A DNA stretch of 50,654 nt from Clostridia bacterium (GTDB lineage Bacteria; Bacillota; Clostridia; UMGS1883). The notes beneath the pieces were generated by a model. That model saw nothing but the letters and a program-made list of their open reading frames with translations, had not been told where the DNA came from and searched no databases. Below, piece after piece: positions 42,548 through 50,654 of the stretch (position 1 is the first letter of the stretch; the number at the start of each line of letters is the position of its first letter). The position numbers and the translations under genes were made by a program. Location of the stretch: positions 1 to 50,654 of the forward strand of contig JAFVPB010000017.1 in the NCBI GenBank assembly GCA_017505525.1, read 5' to 3'.

Positions 42548-44098
42548 TTATTTTTTGGTCTTTATCCATTCATCAAGCTGCCTTTGTGCTTCTTTTACAA
42601 TCTTTTCACATCCGGCTGTTTTAAATTTCTTGTTTCTCTCTTCTATGAATTTCTTATAATCTTTGGTTGTGCCCCAGATTAAATACTCATACTCTTTTTC
42701 TATAGCACTGTACTGAGCAATTTCAAGGCTTACAGGCTTAGAATCGAAGCTGAATCCGATAAGAAGTGAAGGTTTAGCCTTGCCGTTTACTTCATTCTTT
42801 ATAAATTCGTCCCAGCCTTCGGTATCATACTGAGTCTGATATGCGTTAAAGGTGTTACCAAGCGCCCAGTCGTCATAACCGTAATTATTGTCTGAGCTTG
42901 TGCCGGGAGCACTACTCTCAAGCCACTCAATTTTATTATCATCAATCTTCTTATAGTGCTTGCCTTCAATACCGTATACAAGCATATTATAGAGCTTCTT
43001 GCCCTTTTCCGTATTTAAGAGTTCAATAAACTTTATTGCCTCTACAGGATGCTCTGCTGTTGAAGAAATAGCAAGGTTTGTTGTGGGAATTCCTGCACTT
43101 ACATAAAGCTGCTTTTCAAACGGGAATGCAAGAATCGGGAAACCGTGCTTACTGGTCAGACGTTCACCCTCTCCCTCGAAGCATGAGCCTTTCCAGAGAA
43201 CATAGCCGTTTTCTTGATTTTCATCTGCAGTACGGTCTGTAATAGACATAATATCTTTTCTGATATAACCTTTCTTGAACCAGTCTGCTGCCATATCATA
43301 GTATTCCGAGTTGTCGTAATCAAAGTTTATATCGTATACCTTATATGTATCTTCCCTCATATCTATCATTGCATTTGCAGCAATTGTGCCTGTGTGGCTA
43401 CGCACTCTGCCTATCATACGTGAAGCCGCAATAAGGAATGATGGAGCAACACCTTTGCGAAGCTCGCCTGCCTGTTTAAGCTTTTCAAGATATTCTTCAA
43501 AAGGTTTAAAGTCTTCTCTTGTTAAGAAGCCTTCTTTTTCTATCATATTTTTTGAGATTGCTTCCCAATCAAGGTCATACTTATCAGCAAGCTCCTTTTG
43601 TGTCATAAATCCGCCGGGAAGGTTTGTCATCATCTGATAGCAAGGTACGAAATAGGTTTTACCGTTATATTTTCCAAGGTTAAACACCCATTCGGGAAGT
43701 TCCTTTGTAAGGTCTGTAGTATGGTCTTTTATAAGATCATCAAGAGCCATTAAAGAACCCTTTTTAACTTCTTCCTGTAATGGAGCACAAGTAAAGCCCA
43801 TCCACACAACATCTACTGCTTCGCGTGATGCTGATATCAGCTTCCATTTTTCAGCGAATTCAGAATATGCAATACACTCGAATTCAACCGTTGTATTAGG
43901 CATATAATTCTTTAATTCTTTGTTGAATTCTTCCCAAACCATTTCAGAATCTTTCATCTCGCCTACTCCGCCAAATAAGAACTTAAGTTCTACCGGGCCA
44001 TCGGAGCTGCTTGTGGTTTTACCGCTGCAGCCTGCAAAAAGCGATGCTGCAAGGCAAATGGCTAACGCCAGCGCTAGTACTTTTCTGATTTTTTTCAT
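42548..44098 (-). CDS. Extracellular solute-binding lipoprotein of a carbohydrate ABC transporter
   Basis: 516 aa. Signal and lipobox LFAGCSG (Cys23), then the family 1 sugar-binding fold: ELKFLFGG near 38, VDVVWMGFTCAPLQEEVKKGSLMALDDLI near 92, VGIPTTNLAISSTAEHPVEAIKFIELLNTEKG-type C-terminal region near 330. It should bind an oligosaccharide at the membrane. No permease or ATPase gene is adjacent: the operon continues with exported surface proteins instead. AGGAGG precedes the start. It is divergent from the YesN/YesM pair and shares its box-type promoter, so the regulator very probably controls it. Confidence 0.88.
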   Translation of the reverse strand: MKKIRKVLALALAICLAASLFAGCSGKTTSSSDGPVELKFLFGGVGEMKDSEMVWEEFNKELKNYMPNTTVEFECIAYSEFAEKWKLISASREAVDVVWMGFTCAPLQEEVKKGSLMALDDLIKDHTTDLTKELPEWVFNLGKYNGKTYFVPCYQMMTNLPGGFMTQKELADKYDLDWEAISKNMIEKEGFLTREDFKPFEEYLEKLKQAGELRKGVAPSFLIAASRMIGRVRSHTGTIAANAMIDMREDTYKVYDINFDYDNSEYYDMAADWFKKGYIRKDIMSITDRTADENQENGYVLWKGSCFEGEGERLTSKHGFPILAFPFEKQLYVSAGIPTTNLAISSTAEHPVEAIKFIELLNTEKGKKLYNMLVYGIEGKHYKKIDDNKIEWLESSAPGTSSDNNYGYDDWALGNTFNAYQTQYDTEGWDEFIKNEVNGKAKPSLLIGFSFDSKPVSLEIAQYSAIEKEYEYLIWGTTKDYKKFIEERNKKFKTAGCEKIVKEAQRQLDEWIKTKK

Positions 44099-44118
44099 TG
44101 TTTTTTCCTCCTAGTTTT

Positions 44119-44140
44119 GGAAGCATTAAAAGCTGCTTCC
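44119..44140 (-). promoter_or_regulatory. Leader hairpin before the solute-binding protein gene
   Basis: GGAAGCA / TGCTTCC (44119-44125 and 44134-44140), just upstream of the ribosome binding site in a leader of about 94 nt. Confidence 0.4.
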
Positions 44141-44198
44141 ATAATTTTATTAAAATTTTAATTTAATACCACGCAAGTGGAGAGTATTCCACGCTTAA

Positions 44199-44262
44199 AT
44201 TATATCAACTTTTTCCACTCACAAAAAGGTTAAAATTTTGGTAAATGACCAATATTTTGCTG
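44199..44262 (-). promoter_or_regulatory. Regulon promoter of the surface operon: 35-bp box plus TATAAT
   Basis: Box at 44228-44262; minus-strand half-sites CAAAATATTGG and CAAAATTTTAA are 19 bp apart. Then a 23-bp gap and TATAAT at 44199-44204. The -35 position reads TTTTTG, far from consensus, so an activator touching this spot is expected. Confidence 0.8.
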
Positions 44263-44354
44263 TAACTACTTTTTACTCAACAGATATTTTTCTTTTTGAA
44301 TTTCCAGTGCAAATACCTGTCTTTCTGTGTGTTAAACACATTTTTTTACAAAAA

Positions 44355-44418
44355 GACCAAATTTTTGGTCATTTTGCAAAAATTAATCCTTTATTTTCCA
44401 TCAAAAATTAGATATAAT
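44355..44418 (+). promoter_or_regulatory. Regulon promoter of the response regulator operon: 35-bp box plus TATAAT
   Basis: Box at 44355-44389 with half-sites CAAATTTTTGG and CAAAAATTAAT 19 bp apart; 26 of 35 positions match the solute-binding-protein box. Again a 23-bp gap, then TATAAT at 44413-44418, with no -35. This implies autoactivation. The stretch 44263-44354 shows no gene. Confidence 0.75.
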
Positions 44419-44457
44419 TTAAATGGAAGATTGTATTCCGTTAAGGAGGCTGGGAAG

Positions 44458-45981
44458 ATGATAAACATTATTATTGTTGATGATGAGGAATTGAGTCTTA
44501 ATGCCATGGCTCGTTTTATAACTCATATCAGAAAAGATACAAATATATCAGGACTTTTCAAGAATGTGCATGATGCTATCGAATTCCTGAAAGATAATCC
44601 TGTGGATATTGTTATCAGCGACATCAGAATGCCTACTGCAAGCGGTATAGATCTGGCAAAATATATAAGAGAAAATTTTCCTTCTATCCGCGTTGTTTTT
44701 GCCTCGGCTTATTCTGACTTTGAATATGCTCAGCAAGCAATATCTTTGGGAGTTGTGCAATATCTTGTTAAACCCGTTGATGTTAATGAGCTTTCTTCGA
44801 TGCTTGAAAAGCTGATAACCGATATAAACAAAGAACGCGAAGGTCTTCTTAAGAAGCAAAAAGAGGAAGATAACTACAATAATCTTTTGCTTTGGGCAAA
44901 AACAGATATGTATGTCGACCTTTTAGCAGGACTTCTTTCAGACGACACAGAAATTTCAAAACGTGCTATGCATATTGGCCTTTCACAAGAGGCACAAAAG
45001 ACCTGCCATGCAGTAGTAATGGTAAGGTGCAAAGAAATGCTTCCTCCCGACTACAGTAAGGACGAATATTATCAGATGGTTTCTGATTTGTTCCGCGATT
45101 TTAAAGGAATCGACGATTTTATTGTTCTTTCAAAAAAGGAAAGCGACGTTACACTTGTTTTACGTTTTTCGCCTCATTTTGTTCTGGAAACTGCTAAGCT
45201 GCATTTAAAAAATGAATGCAGCAGAGTTCTCGGTGCAAGCAGTGGGAACTCTGCTTTAGAATTAGTTACTGAAACAGCATTTTTCTGCAGTTCACTTGTT
45301 GAACTTACGGGATATAAAGATGCAGTAAATAATTCTCTTTTGCTTCAGATGAAATTCCGCGACCTTGCCTCCTCCATATTTGCAGGAGAGCACACCAAAG
45401 TTAAAGATATATTCAACAGTATCCTTTGCTACGCCTACACGCTTAACCTTGAGCAATCGAAAAAGCTTATGCTCGAGTTGTTTACAAATCTCCAAAAGAA
45501 CTTTGAACTTTCAGATATGAATACCGAAATACTTTTTAATGAACAGTCAATTATGCACTGTAACGACATTAAAAAACTTTCTGAAACGGTTGAGCAGGTT
45601 TTAGAAAAAATCATCAGTTTCAGAAAGCTTTCTTCCGTAGGTCTTGAAGCTCTGACCATTGAGAAAGCAAAAGATTATATTAAGTCGCACTATATGTACG
45701 ACCTGACGCTTGAAGAAATAGCAGGACAGGTAAATTTAAGCAGTTTTTACTTCAGTAAGTTTTTCAAATCCGAAACGGGAGAAACACTTACTGAATACAT
45801 TACGTCAGTACGCATTAGCAAAGCCATTCAGATGTTTAAAGAAAGAAAATATAAACTGTATGAAATAAGTGAAAAGTGCGGATACAAAAGCCGCAAATAC
45901 TTCTCACATTCCTTCAAACAATTTACCGGCTACACTCCAAGTGAATATCAAAGGATTATAAATATAAACACGGAGGAATAA
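44458..45981 (+). CDS. YesN-type response regulator with AraC DNA-binding domain
   Basis: 507 aa. Receiver domain 1-120 with acidic pair Asp8/Asp9 (IIIVDDEE), phospho-acceptor Asp55 (VISDIRMP), Ser83 and Lys105 (YLVKPVD). A helical linker is followed by two helix-turn-helix motifs at about 405-500 (LTLEEIAGQVNLSSFYFSKFFKSETG and YKLYEISEKCGYKSRKYFSHSFKQFTGYTPSEYQ). I start it at 44458, 8 nt after AAGGAGG. The longer frame from 44296 would begin upstream of the promoter. It is coupled to the kinase gene 2 nt downstream. It is the likely binder of the 35-bp boxes. Confidence 0.95.
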   Translation: MINIIIVDDEELSLNAMARFITHIRKDTNISGLFKNVHDAIEFLKDNPVDIVISDIRMPTASGIDLAKYIRENFPSIRVVFASAYSDFEYAQQAISLGVVQYLVKPVDVNELSSMLEKLITDINKEREGLLKKQKEEDNYNNLLLWAKTDMYVDLLAGLLSDDTEISKRAMHIGLSQEAQKTCHAVVMVRCKEMLPPDYSKDEYYQMVSDLFRDFKGIDDFIVLSKKESDVTLVLRFSPHFVLETAKLHLKNECSRVLGASSGNSALELVTETAFFCSSLVELTGYKDAVNNSLLLQMKFRDLASSIFAGEHTKVKDIFNSILCYAYTLNLEQSKKLMLELFTNLQKNFELSDMNTEILFNEQSIMHCNDIKKLSETVEQVLEKIISFRKLSSVGLEALTIEKAKDYIKSHYMYDLTLEEIAGQVNLSSFYFSKFFKSETGETLTEYITSVRISKAIQMFKERKYKLYEISEKCGYKSRKYFSHSFKQFTGYTPSEYQRIININTEE

Positions 45982-45983
45982 AT

Positions 45984-47759
45984 ATGCTCCACCTGAAAAA
46001 AAGTCTTTCGTATATACGCACATATAAATTCAGCAGCCTTTTTGTAAGAAATACAATTATAACTTTCTGCGCTATTATTGTGCCCGTTTTTCTTCTTTAC
46101 AGTGTTACCTACACACTCAGCCGAAATAATACAACTGAATATATAAGCTCTATAAATCAGGAATTGTGTAACACAATAAAAAACATAACCGACACATCAG
46201 TAGATGAAATGACAAAGCTTGCTGCCACAACATCTTTTACCGAGGATGTAACGTCTTTGATGCTCTTTCCGTCCAGTGACAGCGAACGTGATAATCGTTT
46301 AAGAAACTATCTTAAAAACTTTCTTTTTGTTTACGATTATCTGGATTCAGCATACATCTTTTGCGAAGACAGTGAAAAAATTATCTGTAGCGACCTCCGG
46401 GTAACTAATCTTTCCAAGCTTGAAGATCTGGAATGGTATGAAACGTATGAAAATATTACAAGCACAAAAAGCTCTGTTAAATTCCGAAAATACAAAAATC
46501 ACTACCCATATTTGTTGACCATTGTTCAGCCTATATATACCACGCCTTCGCGCCGTGCAGGTGCCATTGTCTTCAATATTGATGTAAAAAAACTTTTTCA
46601 TTCTTTTAAAACAAAAGAATTTTCCCACATAAAACATTTAATGATTATAAATAGCGACGGACAAATTATATACAGTAACGACAACAATAAAATTTCAACA
46701 TTTGCTCAAGAGGATGAAAGTCTTCAGGAAATTGCCTCGATTGAAAATCGCAGCACAGTAACAATTGAATCAAACGGAGAAAATCTGGTTGCAACGCATT
46801 TAAGCTCACGTACATACGACTGGGGTTATTACTGTTCAATTCCGGCAAGCCACTATGAATCACAGCTTTTAGAACTCTTCCGCACCATTTTCACCATGCT
46901 TTTCTTATCACTTATTTTAAGTATGATAATCAGTATATACATCTCAAAAAAGGTATTTCAGCCAATTGAAAATATTATGGATACGCTCGACTCCCCTGCC
47001 CCCTGGCAGCTTTCCGAGAACAACAAGAAAAAGCCAACCGAAGCCGACTATATTCTGCAAAAAATATTCAATGCAAAGCAGGCAAATCAGCTTTTGTTAG
47101 AGGAACAGGAAAAGCGAGTGGAAATGCTTAAGCATGCACAGACGTTGATGCTTCAATTGCAGATAAATCCACATTTCCTTGGCAACACATTGAACGCAAT
47201 AAACTGGATGGCTGTTGAACTAACGATGAGCAGCAACGATGTTTCAAAAGCCATTTCAATGCTCTCTAATATGCACAAATCAATCAGCGATACCACTAAT
47301 TATATGACGACTCTTGAAAGCGAAATAGAATATACCCAGCAGTATATTGAACTTATGAAGCTGCGCTATCCCAATGCCTTTGAAGTTGTGTGGGATTTTG
47401 ATGATTCGCTAAAAAATGCCAAGCTTCCGCGAGTGCTTTTGCAACCACTTGTTGAAAATGCTATTTACTACGGCATTGTGCCAAGCCAGAAAAGGGGTAC
47501 AATTACTGTTAAAATCAGCAGTGAAAAAGGTGTTATCTCTGTAGTTATATTAGATAACGGCGTTGGTATGAACGAAGAAAAAATGAATCAGATGAACAAA
47601 GAATTTTTAGATGAATACGTTTGTTTCAATGGAAGCATCGGACTCAAAAACGTTAATCAGCGTCTTCGTTTAATATACGGAGAAACATACGGTGTAGAAT
47701 TGAAGCAGTCTGAAAGCGGAGGTGTTGAGGTACATCTTCACTTCCCATATATTACTTGA
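45984..47759 (+). CDS. YesM-type sensor histidine kinase
   Basis: 591 aa. Membrane helices at about 22-42 and 300-320 enclose a 255-residue extracytoplasmic sensor of Cache type. A HAMP-like stretch follows (VFQPIENIMDTL), then the His_kinase motif QLQINPHFLGNTLNAINWM with phospho-His397; the usual Tyr after HFL is Gly. The HATPase domain has QPLVENAIYYGI, VVILDNGVGM and GSIGLKNVNQRL. The ribosome binding site is in the end of the regulator gene. It presumably senses a glycan fragment or the loaded solute-binding protein. Confidence 0.95.
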   Translation: MLHLKKSLSYIRTYKFSSLFVRNTIITFCAIIVPVFLLYSVTYTLSRNNTTEYISSINQELCNTIKNITDTSVDEMTKLAATTSFTEDVTSLMLFPSSDSERDNRLRNYLKNFLFVYDYLDSAYIFCEDSEKIICSDLRVTNLSKLEDLEWYETYENITSTKSSVKFRKYKNHYPYLLTIVQPIYTTPSRRAGAIVFNIDVKKLFHSFKTKEFSHIKHLMIINSDGQIIYSNDNNKISTFAQEDESLQEIASIENRSTVTIESNGENLVATHLSSRTYDWGYYCSIPASHYESQLLELFRTIFTMLFLSLILSMIISIYISKKVFQPIENIMDTLDSPAPWQLSENNKKKPTEADYILQKIFNAKQANQLLLEEQEKRVEMLKHAQTLMLQLQINPHFLGNTLNAINWMAVELTMSSNDVSKAISMLSNMHKSISDTTNYMTTLESEIEYTQQYIELMKLRYPNAFEVVWDFDDSLKNAKLPRVLLQPLVENAIYYGIVPSQKRGTITVKISSEKGVISVVILDNGVGMNEEKMNQMNKEFLDEYVCFNGSIGLKNVNQRLRLIYGETYGVELKQSESGGVEVHLHFPYIT

Positions 47760-47774
47760 TAAAGGAGAAATTTT

Positions 47775-50516
47775 ATGAAAAGGCTTATAAAAAAAGATCC
47801 ATTTTTTGAGAATCAGCCTCCCCTTGCCTTTGTGGATGAACTGAAAAAACCGCTGCATTCTGAAAAGCCCGCAGGATATGGAGAACGTGAAATCGAAAAA
47901 AACGAAATAGATGCCCGCGGTCTTTATTTAGCAGAATTGTTTTGCGACGACCCTGATGGACTTTTAGAAACAATTTACAACGATTTTAATAAATTCATTA
48001 AAATCTACGAAATCGGTGGCAATCGCTTCCCTATATTTCTGAAGAAAGAGGAAACCGATTGCTTTGAGGCATATAAAATAAATATTTCAGATGATAATAT
48101 TACTATCAGCGCGAATGATACAGAAGGCATAAGACGCGGACTTATCTATCTTGAAGATGAATTAAGACGACGAGAAAATGCGTTTTTACTTCCCGGAGAA
48201 ACATACAGAAAGCCTAAAATTCATACAAGAATTACAAGATGCTTTTTTAGTCCGATTAACCGTCCGCCAAAAAACGGCGACGAGCTTTCAGATAATATAG
48301 ACTATTATCCCGATGAATACCTCAATCGCATTATGCACGACGGAGCAAACGGTGTGTGGATATACACTCATTTTTCCGATCTGATACCTTCATCCATTAT
48401 TAAAGAATATGGCAACGGTTACGAGGCAAGAATTGCCAAATTAAACCGTGTTATTGATAAGTGTGCAAAGTATGGAATAGGTGTTTACCTGTTTGCAATC
48501 GAGCCCTTCTCTCTTTCCCCTGAAGAGCTTGAAAAATATCCATTCCTTGCAGGTGATATTTTCGAGTTTAACTGCGGTGGCGGAAAAAAGGCACGCGGTG
48601 CAACCGTCTGCCCCAATTCGGAAGAAGTCAAAAAGTTCTGCTATGAACTCGGCTACAAGCTTCTTGAACTCGCTCCCAAGCTTACAGGTTTCTTAGATAT
48701 AACCGCAGGAGAAAGATACAGCCACTGCGCAAACGGTCCTTCAAAGCACCCTGTAATTCATCCAATTGTGCGCCCTTGCCCAAGATGTTCACAGGAAAAA
48801 AAGGGGCACGTTCTTTCTTCTGCAGTAGAAGCAATTTGCTCAGGTTTCAGAGCTAAAAACCCTGATTTCAAGGTTATAAGCTGGACATACGGGCATGCGA
48901 GTTGGGACATTAACGATGTTGTCGATTATGTAAAAACTGCACCCGCTGATGCAATGCTTATGCAGAATTTCGAAGATGGCGGCTATGGCGAGCAGCTCGG
49001 TAAGCTCCGCAGATGTATAGACTACTGGCTTTCTTATATAGGTCCATCCGAAATGTTTGAAACTACCGCCAAACAAGCACTTGAATCAAACAAGCATATG
49101 TTTGCAAAAATGCAGGTGTGTTGCTCACATGAAATTGCAAGTGTTCCGTATGTTCCTGTGCCTGGAATTCTGTTCAAAAAATATTCCAGAGCTTGTGCTT
49201 TAAATGTTGAAGGTATAGTTCAGTGCTGGTATTTCGGCAACTATCCCTCACTTATGAGCAAGGCTGCAGGCGAATTGGCTTTTATGAATGGTGGCGACAA
49301 CGAGTATGATTTCTTAAAATCACTTGCAGGCATTTACTGGGGCAACAGCAAAGCAGAAAGTGTTGCCAGGGCATGGAAAGAATTTGAAAGCGCATACACG
49401 CACTACCCTATGACCATTATGTTCAGCTACTACGGTCCAATGCACGACAGCGTTGTGTGGAAGCTTGCTCTTAAGCCTAAAAACTTCTCTCTTCCAAGAA
49501 CATGGCAAACAGCCGACCCATCTGATGGCGACAGAATCGGCGAATGTATTTTAAACAGCCACAGTTTAGAAGAAATTCTTACCCTTACGGAAGAAATGTA
49601 CAAGCGTTGGGAAATTGGCACAAAATTCCTTGAAACTATTGATTCAAACGGCATCGAATCTAAAGAGCAAAAATCTGTAGCCAGCGCAATAAACCTTCTT
49701 TTCAAATCTGGTCATAACGTTATCGCCTTTTATAAATTACGTGAAGATTTAGGCCTACAGAAAGGCGACGCCAGGAAAATTCTTGAAGATATGAAAAGAA
49801 TTGTTGAAGAAGAAATTGAAAACAGCCGCCAGATGATAACCTTATGGAACAACGATATACGCCTTGGCTATCATTCCGAAGGTGAGGGTTATAAATTCTT
49901 CCCCGAAAAGCTTGAAGACAGAATTGAGCAGCTTAGCAATTTGCTTGCTACAGAATTTGTGGAAGTTGCTACGCGCATTGAAAACGGTCTCTCTCCCCTT
50001 GAGTATTACGATGGTATAGAAGATAATGAAGATTTAAAGCGCTATTCCCTTTTAAATACCAACATTGAAAATGCCACTTGGGAAGTCATAAACACTGTCA
50101 TAGGAAGTAAATTCCGTATGGCATATGATGATAGCAACCTCTATATAGAATTGCAAAGCAACGAAAAAGAAAATTTTGTTCTTACCCCTGAATTCCGTCT
50201 TTTGTGGCCGGATGCCGAAATATTCATTAATCCCAATGGCACCCCGGAGCTTACATCTGATGGTCTGCATTTTTTTGGTTTATTTGATGAGAAGATTGCA
50301 AAAGAACTTGGAAAATACCAAATTACCGTCCTTACAAACAAGGGCACACACTTGCTTGTAACTATCAGGCGCAGCGATGTTGGTCTTGAAACCATCCGCC
50401 CCTTCAAAATGAAGATAACTGCAGGAGAAACGTTGTGGTGCCGGGAAGAAAAACCTGTTTACTTCCTCGGCAAAAGCAAAATAAGCCCAGGAGATTTTGG
50501 TTGGATATTACCATAG
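47775..50516 (+). CDS. Intracellular glycosidase-like protein (GH20-type N-domain, barrel, CBM9-like end)
   Basis: 913 aa with no signal peptide. Residues 60-145 resemble the alpha/beta domain preceding GH20 barrels (NITISANDTEGIRRGLIYLEDEL). Residues 150-480 look like a TIM barrel: NGVWIYTHF, YGIGVYLFAIEPFSLS, LTGFLDITAGERYSHC (Glu313, a candidate acid), FKVISWTYGH and GIVQCWYFG. A helical region and a C-terminal CBM9/DOMON-like sandwich (about 765-913, ending SPGDFGWI) follow. A CPRC pair lies near 338. I cannot place it in a named family. It is third in the operon with the two-component genes, so it probably cuts the fragment imported by this system. GGAGAA precedes the start. Confidence 0.7.
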   Translation: MKRLIKKDPFFENQPPLAFVDELKKPLHSEKPAGYGEREIEKNEIDARGLYLAELFCDDPDGLLETIYNDFNKFIKIYEIGGNRFPIFLKKEETDCFEAYKINISDDNITISANDTEGIRRGLIYLEDELRRRENAFLLPGETYRKPKIHTRITRCFFSPINRPPKNGDELSDNIDYYPDEYLNRIMHDGANGVWIYTHFSDLIPSSIIKEYGNGYEARIAKLNRVIDKCAKYGIGVYLFAIEPFSLSPEELEKYPFLAGDIFEFNCGGGKKARGATVCPNSEEVKKFCYELGYKLLELAPKLTGFLDITAGERYSHCANGPSKHPVIHPIVRPCPRCSQEKKGHVLSSAVEAICSGFRAKNPDFKVISWTYGHASWDINDVVDYVKTAPADAMLMQNFEDGGYGEQLGKLRRCIDYWLSYIGPSEMFETTAKQALESNKHMFAKMQVCCSHEIASVPYVPVPGILFKKYSRACALNVEGIVQCWYFGNYPSLMSKAAGELAFMNGGDNEYDFLKSLAGIYWGNSKAESVARAWKEFESAYTHYPMTIMFSYYGPMHDSVVWKLALKPKNFSLPRTWQTADPSDGDRIGECILNSHSLEEILTLTEEMYKRWEIGTKFLETIDSNGIESKEQKSVASAINLLFKSGHNVIAFYKLREDLGLQKGDARKILEDMKRIVEEEIENSRQMITLWNNDIRLGYHSEGEGYKFFPEKLEDRIEQLSNLLATEFVEVATRIENGLSPLEYYDGIEDNEDLKRYSLLNTNIENATWEVINTVIGSKFRMAYDDSNLYIELQSNEKENFVLTPEFRLLWPDAEIFINPNGTPELTSDGLHFFGLFDEKIAKELGKYQITVLTNKGTHLLVTIRRSDVGLETIRPFKMKITAGETLWCREEKPVYFLGKSKISPGDFGWILP

Positions 50517-50584
50517 GGTGACAGAAGTTATCTGAACCTCGATTTTCAAAGGTTAATTTTTGCTTCTGCCACGTTAAAATACTC

Positions 50585-50613
50585 GGTAATCCGTCAGGAT
50601 TACCTGCGTTTTT
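50585..50613 (+). terminator. Possible terminator after the glycosidase-like gene
   Basis: Stem GGTAATCC / GGATTACC with a 4-nt loop, then TGCG and T5 at 50609-50613. The short gap between stem and T-run weakens it. The rest of 50517-50654 has no visible gene. Confidence 0.5.
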
Positions 50614-50654
50614 GCCTTGCACAACCATAAAATTCCCTCATTGAAAATTCTTCG

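Noticed and set aside
44296-44457. N-terminal extension of the response regulator
   Set aside because: It would start upstream of the predicted promoter, lacks a ribosome binding site, and encodes residues outside the receiver domain.
49320-49705. Minus-strand frames opposite the glycosidase-like gene
   Set aside because: They are shadows of a well-supported plus-strand coding region.

Overview
The window looks like a chromosomal piece of an AT-rich, spore-forming member of the Clostridia (Bacillota), probably an uncultured, polysaccharide-degrading gut-type lineage. The evidence is the hrcA-grpE-dnaK-dnaJ-prmA-rsmE operon with a perfect CIRCE operator, a YtxC-type sporulation gene, YesM/YesN-type two-component genes, an SLH-anchored surface protein, and strong purine-rich ribosome binding sites. 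I cannot name the species. I saw no rRNA, tRNA, CRISPR array, phage genes or transposase.

Layout. (1) 1-8.6 kb, minus strand: the heat-shock operon, followed by an L11 methyltransferase, a 16S rRNA methyltransferase, a short phosphopantetheinyl transferase and a DUF1015 protein. (2) 8.8-14.4 kb, minus: PHP phosphoesterase, small membrane protein, RNA m5C methyltransferase, ZIP transporter and CopA copper ATPase. CopA ends in a second metal-binding domain that may also be translated alone. (3) 14.7-18.5 kb: amino-sugar genes (nagA plus a ROK protein) divergent from an AraC-type regulator, with exact 21-bp tandem repeats between them. (4) 18.5-24.2 kb: DUF421, DUF4363 and a nucleotidyltransferase fused to a degenerate phosphohexomutase on plus; facing them on minus are ytxC, a DUF6873-like gene and a membrane protein gene behind a possible attenuator. 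(5) 24.4-28.8 kb: GH36 alpha-galactosidase, divergent AraC regulator, and a ceramidase-fold protein lacking the catalytic serine. (6) 29.1-50.5 kb: a large surface and glycan locus. Its minus strand encodes a sugar-binding lipoprotein, a beta-helix protein, a 1314-aa SLH protein and three more exported proteins. Its plus strand encodes a YesN-type response regulator, a YesM-type histidine kinase and a 913-aa glycosidase-like protein.

The most notable signal is in region 6. Three promoters (solute-binding protein, response regulator, and the 818-aa exported protein 12.5 kb away) carry the same 35-bp box of two half-sites 19 bp apart. In all three the box lies exactly 23 bp upstream of a perfect TATAAT, with no usable -35. 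This defines a probable autoactivated regulon that ties the two-component system to the modular exported proteins. Several of these proteins share domain modules, and no transport permease is encoded beside the binding protein. Intergenic gaps elsewhere hold small structured repeats whose hairpin stems differ between copies but remain paired.
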